27,985 bases of DNA from Syntrophaceae bacterium UBA4059 (GCA_002382045.1 DFZJ01000161.1:1-27985), one strand, 5' to 3'; counted from the stretch's first letter, positions 1-8,259 are shown. Notes: generated from the sequence alone by a model not told the origin. Numbers and translations are program-made.

Positions 1-749
1 GTATTAGGTCTGATGACAGTGAAGCGTGCCTACTATTGCAAACGGGAGTCCGGAAAAGGATATTGTCCGAAAGATCGCGTTCTGGACATTGAGGGGACAT
101 CATACAGTTCCGGTGTTCGCCGGATGATGGGCAAAGTCGGCGCCTGCCGGTCCTTTGCCCTTGGGTCAGAAGACATGCATGAATTAGCCGGCATAGTCGT
201 CAGCGCCAAGGAAGTCGAGCGTGTTTCCCAGATGGTCGGTGATCAGGCGGAATCCTTTCACCAAGCGGAAGCGGCGGCATCATTATCGGGAAATATTGTT
301 CCGATCAAGCCGGTTCCGAAATTGTATGTTTGTATGGATGGCACCGGGATACCGGTGGTAAAGAAAGAAACATTGGGCAGGGCAAAGAAAAACTGCATCA
401 ATGGACGGAAAACCGCCGCAAGGAACTCGATGATGGACACCCGGAATCTGTGATTGATGCAATCACGCATTGCTTAACCCTACCCGGTCACAACCAGGCA
501 ATATGTGAAAGGGAGATCGGTTATTTTGAGAAAAATAAAGAACGGATGCGCTATGCAACCTTCAGGCAGAAGGGGCTTGTTGTAGGTTCGGGGGTATTGG
601 AGGCAGGGCGCCGAACCGTTGCCGGTCAGCGTCTGAAACAGTCGGGCATGCACTGGACGGTTAAAGGCGCCAACAGCATTATTGCCCTGCGCTGTAATAT
701 TTTGAGTAATCGCCGGGAAGATTGCTGGGAGGACCGGACGGCGGCCTGA
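1..749 (+). pseudogene. ISKra4-family transposase remnant, internally deleted and frameshifted
   Basis: Two overlapping frames together resemble an ISKra4-type DDE transposase. Frame 1 is open from the first base of the window, so the 5' end lies outside. It carries the SPGVRRM-like segment, 'ELAGIVVSAKEVERV' and 'VCMDGTGIPVVKKET', where the D of MDGTG is probably the first catalytic Asp. Frame 3, read from about 370-395 to the stop at 747-749, carries the C-terminal part: 'GYFEKNKERMRYATF', 'GLVVGSGVLEAG' (probable catalytic Glu) and 'GANSIIALRCNILSNR'. The middle of the family, including the second Asp and the DLYHAREH-like region, is missing, so more than 100 codons appear to have been lost together with the frame change. 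The protein cannot be active. Downstream, GGCC-TGAAAAT-GGCC and TGTCGCACACCC (about 743-778) could be the right end of the element, but the matching left end is not in the window. Family assignment is by remembered motifs. Confidence 0.8.
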
Positions 750-980
750 AAATGGCCTCATAAATTTGTCGCACACCCAAAGCATTATCAATGATTTTGT
801 TTCCTTAATAATTATGATATACTTACACTGATTTATTGCAGGACTGGAGCCAACGGATGTATCGTTGAGATATTGTGGCACCGCCTGGTTTCCCGGCGGC
901 AAATGGCGAAAACAAAAATCGACCTAAATATCGGAAAAAACCGGTCTAATCGACTAAAAAATCAGCACATTGGGGCAAAA

Positions 981-1862
981 ATGAAAATAATATTTTCTGT
1001 TTTATATTCAGCTTTCGCCGCAATAATTATTGCGGGATGTGCATGCTCAAATAATTTCAAATTCAATTTACCGCCTGCACCGGATTGGGCAGACGCAAAA
1101 GTAAAATTTATCATGGCACATGATACGACAAAACTTGCATATCGTGAAACAGAATCTTCAAATTGCAAAAAGGGCATTATATTTATTCCGGGCAGTACCA
1201 TGTACGGGTATTACTATGTTCCGCTCATGAATGAATTATCAAAATATAATATTGCGGTTCGTGTTATCGATATTCGCGGTCATGGTGATTCCGAAGGCCA
1301 TCGCGGTGATGTTCCAAACGAAAACAGTCTTATCGATGATTTGTCATTACATATAGAAGACATGAAAGCAAAATACCCCCGCATTGAAATACTTATTGGT
1401 GGCCATTCAATGGGCGGAGGCATTTGCGGTCGATATGTTGAGCACAATGGATATAATTCGGTAAAAGGCATTGTATATCTTTCACCTTTTTTTCATTACA
1501 AACAAGCGGGAATGAAAAACCCCGGATATGTTGATGTCAGCATTTTAAAAGTTCTATTCGGCAATGAACATGATGTTACGCAATGGTATCACCCGAGCAG
1601 TACTGATCCAAAACTTGTAACTCAATACACCAACATGATGAGCATAGCTTCAATGGTTTCCGATTATTCTTCGTTCAGAAAAAATTACACAACAAACACT
1701 TTTTTTATTATTGGTAAAGAGGATGAACTCTTTGACTGGAATGAATCTATAAAGATTTTTGAAGATAAAAATACCACTTACAATTTGATCGAGAAGACAG
1801 GACATTTGAACTTCAAATATGATTCGCTGGATGTACTTGGAAGATGGATTAATAATCTGTAA
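981..1862 (+). CDS. Lipoprotein alpha/beta hydrolase (monoglyceride lipase / serine aminopeptidase S33 type)
   Basis: A predicted 293-residue membrane-anchored hydrolase. The start at 981 is preferred over upstream in-frame starts because it gives a clean lipoprotein signal: MKI, a hydrophobic stretch, then the lipobox IAGC, followed by CSNN. The core shows 'IDIRGHGDSEGHRGD', the nucleophile elbow GHSMGG (Ser about 143), the acid in GKEDELF (Asp about 248) and the base in TGHLNF (His about 275), the order expected of the Hydrolase_4/lysophospholipase family. The substrate is probably a lipid ester or small acyl compound, but nothing in the sequence fixes it. The gene is visibly more AT-rich than the metabolic genes further along and lies between an IS remnant and an inverted repeat, which suggests horizontal acquisition. 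It stands alone; the ribosome binding site is weak. Confidence 0.75.
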   Translation: MKIIFSVLYSAFAAIIIAGCACSNNFKFNLPPAPDWADAKVKFIMAHDTTKLAYRETESSNCKKGIIFIPGSTMYGYYYVPLMNELSKYNIAVRVIDIRGHGDSEGHRGDVPNENSLIDDLSLHIEDMKAKYPRIEILIGGHSMGGGICGRYVEHNGYNSVKGIVYLSPFFHYKQAGMKNPGYVDVSILKVLFGNEHDVTQWYHPSSTDPKLVTQYTNMMSIASMVSDYSSFRKNYTTNTFFIIGKEDELFDWNESIKIFEDKNTTYNLIEKTGHLNFKYDSLDVLGRWINNL

Positions 1863-1930
1863 ATTTATTTTTACTATCAATAGGATTAGGGATTAATGGG
1901 ACAGTTCTATTTTTTTGTTGTTTGATGCTT

Positions 1931-2020
1931 TGCTGGTTCAGTCTTGTAGATTGGCCCCTTACATTTTAGCATTTATAGAAAAATCAAATAAAATGCTCAA
2001 TCATAATGATTGAACCAGCA
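1931..2020. repeat. Nested inverted repeat, MITE-like
   Basis: A perfect 10-bp inverted pair, TGCTGGTTCA at 1931-1940 and TGAACCAGCA at 2011-2020, encloses AT-rich DNA with an inner 7-bp pair, AGCATTT at 1968-1974 and AAATGCT at 1991-1997. The flanks carry GGGACAG (about 1899) on the left and TGTCACCCTGCCCCCC (about 2042) on the right. No ORF is supported inside. It may be a small non-autonomous element or the scar of one; a long-range hairpin RNA is an alternative. Confidence 0.45.
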
Positions 2021-2084
2021 GGGGAAAATAGGCGAAAATGGTGTCACCCTGCCCCCCGTTTTTCGGCACAAAGGAGATCAAATA

Positions 2085-2499
2085 ATGACCATAGCAGGAA
2101 TGAAAAAATGTGGGATTCTTTTTGGCAATGGCTGTGATGGCGGCTCTCATGCCCCAACGTTTTGCCCGGGCGGCGTCGGACGATAGGGCGGCAATAGACC
2201 AGGTGCGGATTGATTTTAACGCTGCCTTTAACGTGTGCGATAGTAAAGCCGTGGGTCGCCTTATCGATCCGGATGGCGTTTGGATGCCACCGGGAAAGCC
2301 GGCCATTGTCGGCAAAGACAAAGTAATCGCTCTCTATGGCGCTTATTTTAAAACGGTGCAGCCCACGTTTGAATTGAAACCCGGCCCGATTCAGCAAAGC
2401 GGTAAATGGGCGTTCCTGAGCGGCGCTTTTACAAGGATGGAAACCATCAAGGCGAACCAATGGATTTTTATAATATATCTTTATATTTCAGCCAGATAA
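2085..2499 (+). pseudogene. SgcJ/EcaC-like (DUF4440, NTF2-fold) exported protein, decayed
   Basis: The ribosome binding site AAGGAG (about 2071) precedes ATG 2085 and ATG 2100, but these starts run into a frame that soon loses similarity. The recognisable protein is in another frame from about 2110: a hydrophobic leader 'GFFLAMAVMAALM', 'FARAASDDRAAIDQVRIDF', 'DSKAVGRLIDPDGVWMPPG', 'GKDKVIALY'. Reading MKK from ATG 2100 and removing one base (the T of AAATGTGGG) restores a normal signal peptide, so a one-base insertion near 2109 is likely. The C-terminus also breaks off: after 'AFTRMETIKAN' the sequence turns into unrelated AT-rich codons and ends at 2499, without the final strands of the NTF2-like fold. 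Either lesion alone would disable the gene. A sequencing error could explain the first but not the second. Confidence 0.6.
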
Positions 2500-2593
2500 G
2501 ATGATGTTATGTCTGTCTTGAAAATCTGGCACGTAAATTTCATTAGTATAAAGCCAAATAGACAAATCCATTACCCTAAGGAGGTAACAGATC

Positions 2594-2869
2594 ATGAAGA
2601 AGACATTAGGAACCATCGTAGCGGCGGCGGCAGTTGTTCTTTTAACGGCAACCTTCGGTTTTGCAGAGTATGCGGCAACGGGAGCAGCAAATTTCCCGTA
2701 TTTTCAACTGGGCTGCCTGATTGTGGGCGGACTGATTTTAGTCAGCCTGAAACGGAAGTATAACAAAATGTATACGGCGGAAGTTGTTGGCGCCTTCGCG
2801 CTTTACACCATTTTGATGGCGCTGTTTACCAACCCGGTTATTGATGCAGTGAAAAACATTGTCACCTGA
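2594..2869 (+). CDS. Small membrane protein, 91 aa
   Basis: Not recognised as a named family. The start is firm: AAGGAGG at 2578-2584 lies ten bases before ATG 2594. Residues about 4-24 form a hydrophobic N-terminus ending GFAEY, which may be a cleavable signal peptide or a first helix. Two more hydrophobic segments follow (about 34-52 and 60-80), separated by the basic loop KRKYNK, so a two- or three-helix inner-membrane protein is likely. No catalytic motif is visible. The gene is monocistronic: a decayed gene lies upstream and a hairpin terminator follows 57 bases downstream. The strong ribosome binding site and dedicated terminator suggest it is well expressed. Confidence 0.75.
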   Translation: MKKTLGTIVAAAAVVLLTATFGFAEYAATGAANFPYFQLGCLIVGGLILVSLKRKYNKMYTAEVVGAFALYTILMALFTNPVIDAVKNIVT

Positions 2870-2925
2870 TAGAAAGTAGTTTGGATACTGTCGCTACAAC
2901 CAGCATGATCTGTTGATATAGCACA

Positions 2926-2960
2926 CCCCCTCAAGGCTCCCGCAGCTTGAGGGGGTTTTT
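2926..2960 (+). terminator. Rho-independent terminator after the small membrane protein
   Basis: CCCCCTCAAG (2926-2935) pairs perfectly with CTTGAGGGGG (2946-2955) across a 10-base loop and is followed at once by TTTTT. On the opposite strand the hairpin lacks a T tract, so it acts only on plus-strand transcription. Confidence 0.92.
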
Positions 2961-3003
2961 AATTTGATTCATGAGGGCCTGTTGATGGATGTAGAGCGCT
3001 CCT

Positions 3004-3192
3004 CTACTGAGCTTCATTTCGGGGATAAGGCTTTTCTATATGTCTGTTCCAGATTTTTTCATTTGCTTTAATCTCCATCAGTGTTTTCGAAAGAGACTGC
3101 CCGCCGTTCCAGAAATGATATTTCGGATCGGCATTGAATGGAACAATGACGTTTCCCGCATGGTCGATATAAGGGGTGCTGTGACTGTCCAT
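3004..3192 (-). CDS. Hypothetical protein, 62 aa
   Basis: Not recognised. It is supported by a good ribosome binding site (AAAGGAG about 8 bases before the ATG) and by a protein-like composition: MDSHSTPYIDHAGNVIVPF, then 'DPKYHFWNGGQSLSKTL' and a charged C-terminus. There is no signal peptide, membrane segment or metal motif, so it is probably soluble and cytoplasmic. It lies 130 bases after the preceding minus-strand gene and may be the last gene of that unit or separately expressed. Confidence 0.6.
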   Translation of the reverse strand: MDSHSTPYIDHAGNVIVPFNADPKYHFWNGGQSLSKTLMEIKANEKIWNRHIEKPYPRNEAQ

Positions 3193-3322
3193 GTTCTTAA
3201 TGCTCCTTTTTTATTTTTACCGCCAAAAACCGGCGGTGATTATATTGCAAATGGTCATCAAGGTCAAAGGGAAAAGTTTTGCAATATTTTTCTCCTTTCA
3301 TGAGCGATAGACTTTTTTACTG

Positions 3323-3751
3323 CTATTTATTTTTTTTGCCCTTGCCTTTGCCCTGTTTTTTATCCTTCCCGCCATAAAGATCATCACCGCGTTTGAGAGC
3401 GTGGAACTCACGCGAGCCGGGTTTAATGCCCAGACTTTTGGCCAGCTTGCCCCATCCCATCCCCTTGCTTTCTTGATATCGTGTTGTCACGACGTCGATC
3501 GGTTTTCCGGACATTTCTCCCAGACGCAGAGCGACGTAAGCATCGGCCGGTTGGGGAAAATTGCTAAGCACCGTTGTGATCTGCGCATCGCCGATATTGA
3601 AACGGGTGGCGATCCTTGCGCGGAATCCGGATGGATCCGCCTGTGCCTGAAGATTAAAATCCGGCATCCAGGCGAAGTCAGCCGCCGGCGCCGTGGATGG
3701 GACAAACAATAACATCAATAAAACCATAAAAAACATTTTTTTCATTTTCAT
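3323..3751 (-). CDS. Small secreted protein with lysine/glycine-rich tail, 142 aa
   Basis: The start is taken at 3751 rather than 24 bases further upstream because AAGGAGGAGAC sits directly before this ATG. The product begins MKMKKMFFMVLLMLLFVPSTAPA, a typical Sec signal peptide with an APA-AD cleavage site. The mature part has 'DPSGFRARIATRFNIGDAQITTVL' and 'GMGWGKLAKSLGIKPGSREFHAL', then ends in a lysine/glycine-rich tail (GKDKKQGKGKGKKNK) that could bind nucleic acid, polyanionic envelope polymers or peptidoglycan. I know no firm family name. It follows the M48 protease gene by 55 bases on the same strand, so a shared transcript is likely. Confidence 0.7.
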   Translation of the reverse strand: MKMKKMFFMVLLMLLFVPSTAPAADFAWMPDFNLQAQADPSGFRARIATRFNIGDAQITTVLSNFPQPADAYVALRLGEMSGKPIDVVTTRYQESKGMGWGKLAKSLGIKPGSREFHALKRGDDLYGGKDKKQGKGKGKKNK

Positions 3752-3806
3752 GTCTCCTCCTTGATTCTTATGCATTGGATTAAAAAAGCGAAATGCTTTT
3801 GGAACC

Positions 3807-4715
3807 TCAATGCAAGGTTATAGGTGTGCGGATCTCTTGCGACTGCTTTAATTTATAAAACCGGTTGCTCAAAGTTTTGCCGCCTTTAATCGTATCCAGC
3901 CGGTTGCCGATCGCATCGTCCAGTTTTAACAATCGATCGTCCGGATGCGGATGCGTTTTAAAGAGCAGGGACACGCTGCTTTCATCCTTGCCGGTTTGCC
4001 CGATCGCCTGCAACACTTCCGGCAAACCATAAGGCTCGTAACCAGCTCTTGCCGTCAGCGTCACGCCCATGCGGTCTGCTTCAAACTCGGCGCTTTTATC
4101 CAAACTGCGCGCGCAGATTTCCGCGCCGCTGCCGATCACTTTCTGGATGATCTGGTTATCGCCGCCGATTTGTTTACCGAGCAAATCGGAGCCTAAATTC
4201 AGCAGCTGAGATTTTTGCATGATTTTGAGATGATGATTTTTAACAACGTGCGCAATTTCATGGGAGAGCACCCCCGCCAGTTGCGCCTCGTTTTCCAGTT
4301 TCCGATAGAGCCCTTTGGTGATGATGACATATCCGCCGGGCGCTGCAAAAGCATTAATATCTTCGCTGTCGATGACGCCAAAGTGCCAGGGCAAATTCTC
4401 CCGTTCACTCTGGTTGGCGACCCAGCGCCCTACCTGATTGACGTACTTTTGCAGGGCGGCATCCTTTACCAGTGGAGCGGCGCCCAGCAGATGGCCCGTA
4501 ATTTCACGTCCGATCTGAATTTCCTCATCCAGGGAGGGGCTTTTTAAATTGAGGGCAGGTTTTTTTTCGCCCTTCGTCTTAATGGCTGTTGACGGTTCTT
4601 GGCCGTCTGTGCTGCCGCCAACGACATCTTTTAATGTATCACGAAGGTCAAACCCGTGCGCCTGAGGCACGGCAAAGGCAAGAAGGACTATCAGAAAGAA
4701 GTAAATGGCGCGCAT
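3807..4715 (-). CDS. M48-family zinc metalloprotease (BepA/LoiP-like)
   Basis: A 302-residue exported peptidase. Residues 1-21 are a signal peptide ending AHG-F. The zinc site is complete: HEIAH at 152-156 supplies the two His ligands and catalytic Glu, and EFEAD at 210-214 supplies the third ligand (Glu 212). Other family marks are 'NAFAAPGGYVIITKGL' (121-136) and 'FKTHPHPDDRLLKLD' (252-266). There is no TPR domain, so it resembles the shorter periplasmic members (LoiP/YcaL) rather than full BepA. Members of this family degrade misassembled outer-membrane or envelope proteins. The ATG overlaps the stop of the preceding SH3-protein gene in TAATG, and GGAGG within that gene serves as ribosome binding site, so the two are probably translationally coupled. 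Confidence 0.92.
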   Translation of the reverse strand: MRAIYFFLIVLLAFAVPQAHGFDLRDTLKDVVGGSTDGQEPSTAIKTKGEKKPALNLKSPSLDEEIQIGREITGHLLGAAPLVKDAALQKYVNQVGRWVANQSERENLPWHFGVIDSEDINAFAAPGGYVIITKGLYRKLENEAQLAGVLSHEIAHVVKNHHLKIMQKSQLLNLGSDLLGKQIGGDNQIIQKVIGSGAEICARSLDKSAEFEADRMGVTLTARAGYEPYGLPEVLQAIGQTGKDESSVSLLFKTHPHPDDRLLKLDDAIGNRLDTIKGGKTLSNRFYKLKQSQEIRTPITLH

Positions 4716-5236
4716 TATTCGGCACCTCCTTCTTCTTCTTGAGATTCGGGCAAGTAGTCAAACTTGACGGCTTTAAGGCCGCCGCTTTTGGCAAATTGCC
4801 GGCCCTGTTGGGATGTCTGGGTATAGCTTTCCAGCTTTGCCACTTCGGCACCATTATATTTGGCGCTCTTAAGTTCTTCCTCGTTCAAACCGCGTACACC
4901 GGTTGTGGCGACGATTTTGCCTGTCCCTGCACGGCCGCTCGCCACATCCAGCACGCCTTTCACCTCATTGCCGGCGCTGCCGCCGCCGCGTTTTACGGAT
5001 AGCAGGCGTACCCAGCCTTTTGCTTGCGCGGTTTTTACGTTCAGCCAGGCGCCTTTTTTACCCAGGATCTGCAACTTTTCACCGCGCGTGATGGCTCCTG
5101 TTTTTTTTGCATCGGTATAGGGCTCAAAGCGGATGACATCCGCTTTGAGCGCGCTTCCCGTTTCCGCGGCTGAAGGGATTCCCGGCTGCAGCAGGATGGC
5201 CGGCAATAACAGCAACAGGAATATTTTTATTTTCAT
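4715..5236 (-). CDS. Periplasmic bacterial SH3-like domain protein
   Basis: A 173-residue protein with a signal peptide (MKIKIFLLLLLPAILL...SAA-ET). Residues about 28-82 resemble a bacterial SH3 domain: 'VIRFEPYTDAKKTGAITRGEKL' followed by 'GAWLNVKTAQAKGWVRLLSV', the usual ligand-binding and WV/GW strand pattern. Such domains bind peptidoglycan or proteins. The rest (about 90-173) is a glycine-rich linker and a region I do not recognise ('GVRGLNEEELKSAKYNGAEV', 'SYTQTSQQGRQFAKSGG'), ending in an acidic tail. AGAGGT precedes the ATG. It lies between a CHASE2 sensor gene (49 bases upstream) and an M48 protease gene (one-base overlap downstream), which makes a role in presenting substrate to, or regulating, the protease plausible. 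Confidence 0.82.
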   Translation of the reverse strand: MKIKIFLLLLLPAILLQPGIPSAAETGSALKADVIRFEPYTDAKKTGAITRGEKLQILGKKGAWLNVKTAQAKGWVRLLSVKRGGGSAGNEVKGVLDVASGRAGTGKIVATTGVRGLNEEELKSAKYNGAEVAKLESYTQTSQQGRQFAKSGGLKAVKFDYLPESQEEEGGAE

Positions 5237-5285
5237 CTTTTACCTCTCTTTTCTTGAATGCGGAATGGATATTGGTTGATCTTTT

Positions 5286-6968
5286 TCAATTTTCACCCGT
5301 GTGCTCCAATTTAATAACGGACTGGGCAAACAAGCTGCGCCACTGGTTGGCCAGCGTCAGATCCCCGGACAATCCGCCTGTATGCATGGTGTAGCGCACT
5401 TTGGTATTGCCGGGCAGCCCGATATCCTTCATGATCGACGATAACTGGGAGGCTAACTGGTTGGCGTCCTTTCTTGCCTGCTCACCGTATGCTTCCTGCT
5501 TTTCGGCGTAGGTCCAGCTGACGACCACCATATCGCCAAACAGCCCCCAGATACCGCTTTGTGAACCCTTCAACACATCAACGGCATTCGGTGTTTTACA
5601 GCTGAGTTCGATTTTTCTTTTTAATTTTTTCAGCAGGGCTTCGCCTAAAGGTTCTTCACTTTCCACCAGAATCGGCATGATCAGCGCCTGCGATCCGCCT
5701 TCGCTCAATTTTACACCAAAAGCCAGCCAGCGCTGCAGGGCGAGATCATTGGCCAGGGCGTAAACTTTAGCGACGCTGAAATATGCAACTGCCCAGATAA
5801 TCGGTCCGCTGAGATCGATATAGGTATTCGTAACATTGATGGTGAGATACGAAATCACCAGCAAGCCGATCTGACTGCTGCTGAAAATTTTATTTAATTT
5901 ATCCCGGTCCGCCTGCTGATAAAAAGCTGCGGTTGTCAGCCAGATCAGCAGTAAACTGAATAAGATGTATGAAAGAACGCCGCGCCACACATGCAGGTAG
6001 TCGTTGTGTTTGACATTATCGATGGCCGTGGCCAGGATTTCCACTCCCGGATAGATTTTCGCCATGGGCGTGGCCTTGAGGTCAAACAGGCTGGGTGCGG
6101 TGGAGCCAATGATGACGATTTTCCCGGCGAATTCATTTTGCGGCCGTTTTTTTTCCTTGCTGGTCATATCCCGCAGAACATCGCTGAAAGTGACATATTG
6201 ATAAGTGAAGGGTTTTCCCCGCCAGTTGATCAGAACGTTTTGTGCGTCCGGGATGCTGTAGCCAAGCGTCTGCCCTGCTTTGAGAGCAAGTGACGGGATC
6301 TTCCAGCCGTAATCATCACGATAAAGACCATATTCGCGCACGATGCCGTCTTTATCCGGATAAATATTGTTGTATCCCAAACGCCCGGAATGAATGGCCG
6401 AGGTGAAGTGCGGTAAGATAACCGCCACCGTGGCATTTTGATCCGCCTGTCCCTGAACCATTTCCGTTACGCCGGGAATCATGGAAGGCTTCAATGCGCT
6501 GAGTTTATCCTGATCCTCCGCAAGCCGGATAAAAGGGAAATACGTATTATTCGTGGCGGCGATGGTTTCATTGAAATAAGCGTCACTGTCCGGATTGGCT
6601 ATGTCTGCATCGCTGAACAAGATGTCAAAAACGACGGCTTTTGGTTTTTGCGCCTCGATATTCTCCAGAAACTCGCCGAAAACCTGGCGCGGCCATGGAT
6701 AGCGGCCGTATTCCTTGGCCATGGCCGCTAAGCTGGCTTCATTGACATCAACAATAACAATTTCTTTGTCCGGCTCAGGCATGATGAGGCGTTTGCTCAC
6801 CATCAGATCAAAAGCCTTCTGGCGCATGTTTTCGCCGACATGAAAGACGCCGGCATCAATCAAAACAAACCCGGTGAGCAAAACCGCCAGATAAATATAA
6901 AAATTATTGCTCAGTTTTCTGGTGGTCTGAGCGATCCATTGTCCGATCAGAAGTTTTAATCGCGTCAA
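5286..6968 (-). CDS. CHASE2-domain membrane sensor with an atypical C-terminal domain
   Basis: 560 residues, starting at TTG with AGAGGG six bases upstream. A first membrane helix (about 23-42) leads into an extracytoplasmic CHASE2 domain (about 45-330): 'KEIVIVDVNEASLAAMAKEYGRYPWPRQV', 'PKAVVFDILFSDADI', 'GYNNIYPDKDGIVREYGLY', 'GKIVIIGSTAPSLFDLKATP'. Further hydrophobic helices (about 335-420) return the chain to the cytoplasm. The last 140 residues are not a histidine kinase, Ser/Thr kinase or GGDEF domain. They faintly resemble a class III nucleotidyl cyclase: 'GIWGLFGDMVVVSW' recalls the second-metal loop and 'VRYTMHTGGLSGD' recalls the IGIHTG strand, but the first metal-binding Asp motif (FxDIxGFT) is not visible. 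CHASE2 senses an unknown envelope signal. It is the second gene of a minus-strand unit, after a cNMP-binding-fold protein. Confidence 0.88.
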   Translation of the reverse strand: MTRLKLLIGQWIAQTTRKLSNNFYIYLAVLLTGFVLIDAGVFHVGENMRQKAFDLMVSKRLIMPEPDKEIVIVDVNEASLAAMAKEYGRYPWPRQVFGEFLENIEAQKPKAVVFDILFSDADIANPDSDAYFNETIAATNNTYFPFIRLAEDQDKLSALKPSMIPGVTEMVQGQADQNATVAVILPHFTSAIHSGRLGYNNIYPDKDGIVREYGLYRDDYGWKIPSLALKAGQTLGYSIPDAQNVLINWRGKPFTYQYVTFSDVLRDMTSKEKKRPQNEFAGKIVIIGSTAPSLFDLKATPMAKIYPGVEILATAIDNVKHNDYLHVWRGVLSYILFSLLLIWLTTAAFYQQADRDKLNKIFSSSQIGLLVISYLTINVTNTYIDLSGPIIWAVAYFSVAKVYALANDLALQRWLAFGVKLSEGGSQALIMPILVESEEPLGEALLKKLKRKIELSCKTPNAVDVLKGSQSGIWGLFGDMVVVSWTYAEKQEAYGEQARKDANQLASQLSSIMKDIGLPGNTKVRYTMHTGGLSGDLTLANQWRSLFAQSVIKLEHTGEN

Positions 6969-7050
6969 AGTAGCCCTCTCAAAACGTTTGTGATTCTATG
7001 TCGCGTCTGTCTGTTTCCGAAGTTTGTTGATCACTGCTTTATCGGCGCGG

Positions 7051-8232
7051 CTAGGCATTGCCTATCAAATGATAGAAAAGTTTCGTGGTCATGGATATAT
7101 TCGTCGCAGAGCTGAAAACAAAATTTCTGAACGTGTGGGAAAGATTTTCATATTCCTTCTGAAGGACTTGGCTGTCCAGGATATCCGCCTCAAAAGGATT
7201 GGATGTCATGACGGATGCGGACAGCGGTTCGTGTCCGAAATCCATAAAAGGGGGCTTTCCAAAAACATCGTCGGCGCCCAGAGACAGGAGTTTAACATCT
7301 CCCCGGGGACCCTTGCCGATGATATCGGCTGTTCCCTTTCTGATGATATAAAATTCCGCATCATTGAATTTTTGTTCGAAAACCTTGTCGGCCGGTAATT
7401 CTTTTGAAGAACTGCCGCTGTAGGCTTGAATGGCACTGCTGTTGATCAGACTCAAGCGGTTGTCAAGGCTGAGAAGGATTTTTTTAAAATTTTCCGATAA
7501 AGACGCATATTCGCGATGAAGGGTTTCTACGTCCAGGATGCACAGCCGGACATCTCCCTCGGCGACCGCCGTGGCAATCCGTTCATTTTCACCATATAAA
7601 AAAGCCTTGATGGTTCCGATGAAGCATCCTTCTCCCAGCCTGGCCAGCGTTAGGGATCCTTTTGGCGTTTCCTTGCTGATCCTTACCGTGCCCTGGTAGA
7701 TCACCCACAGCCATTTGCCGTAATTTCCTTCTTTGACAATTGTCGCGCCGTCAGGGTAAAATTCTTCCCGGGTGACATACTGGTAATCCACCAGGGACCC
7801 TTTAACCGGATGCACAAAATCCACTTTCGCGCCGTCGGCGCCCGATTCATCGATGTCCTCCTCATGAAGCGGTTCAGGGCCGACTCTGGTTATCAATCCG
7901 TCATCCAGTAACCTTAAGGCATCCAGAACGATTCCCATCCTGCCCTGTGTAATGACCGTATCAATCCCGGTTAATTTTTCTTCAGAAAATTCATATTTTC
8001 CGTCCATCCATCCGAACAGGCCATGGACCGCTTCAAGCCCTTTGAGGATACCGTAAGAAGCATTAACCGGATTCCCATCCATAAAATAGACGATCCCCTT
8101 ATCGGGTGAATATTGGCTCCGCAAGGTCAGTATTCCGGTGCAATTGTTGCTTCCGAGAAGTTGAAACAGATCGGCTAGCGGTACAAAGAGCAGGCTGCCG
8201 GAGAACACGATATTGCTATTTTTCTTGGCCAT
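7051..8232 (-). CDS. DUF4388 protein with two cyclic-nucleotide-binding-like domains
   Basis: 393 residues, no signal peptide, cytoplasmic. Residues about 8-110 match DUF4388 (PATAN-like): 'GSLLFVPLADLFQLLGSNNCTGILTLRS', 'GIVYFMDGNPVNASYG', 'GLEAVHGLFGWMDGKYEFSE'. Residues about 155-265 form a CNB domain: 'EEFYPDGATIVKEGNYGKWLWVIYQGTVRIS', 'LARLGEGCFIGTIKAF', with an Arg in 'NERIATAVAE'. Residues about 280-380 form a second, more eroded CNB: 'FEQKFNDAEFYIIRKGTADII', 'LLSLGADDVFGKPPFMDFG', without the phosphate-binding Arg. The usual FGE...RxA phosphate cassette is altered in both, so cAMP or cGMP binding is uncertain. No DNA-binding domain is present. It is the first gene after a near-consensus promoter, upstream of the CHASE2 gene. 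Confidence 0.85.
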   Translation of the reverse strand: MAKKNSNIVFSGSLLFVPLADLFQLLGSNNCTGILTLRSQYSPDKGIVYFMDGNPVNASYGILKGLEAVHGLFGWMDGKYEFSEEKLTGIDTVITQGRMGIVLDALRLLDDGLITRVGPEPLHEEDIDESGADGAKVDFVHPVKGSLVDYQYVTREEFYPDGATIVKEGNYGKWLWVIYQGTVRISKETPKGSLTLARLGEGCFIGTIKAFLYGENERIATAVAEGDVRLCILDVETLHREYASLSENFKKILLSLDNRLSLINSSAIQAYSGSSSKELPADKVFEQKFNDAEFYIIRKGTADIIGKGPRGDVKLLSLGADDVFGKPPFMDFGHEPLSASVMTSNPFEADILDSQVLQKEYENLSHTFRNFVFSSATNISMTTKLFYHLIGNA

Positions 8233-8259
8233 TCATTTCCATCCTTATTTTCACCCGAA

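Noticed and set aside
2527..2542. Sigma54-like promoter TGGCAC-N5-TTTCA before the small membrane protein
   Set aside because: The -24 element is good but the essential -12 GC is not present.
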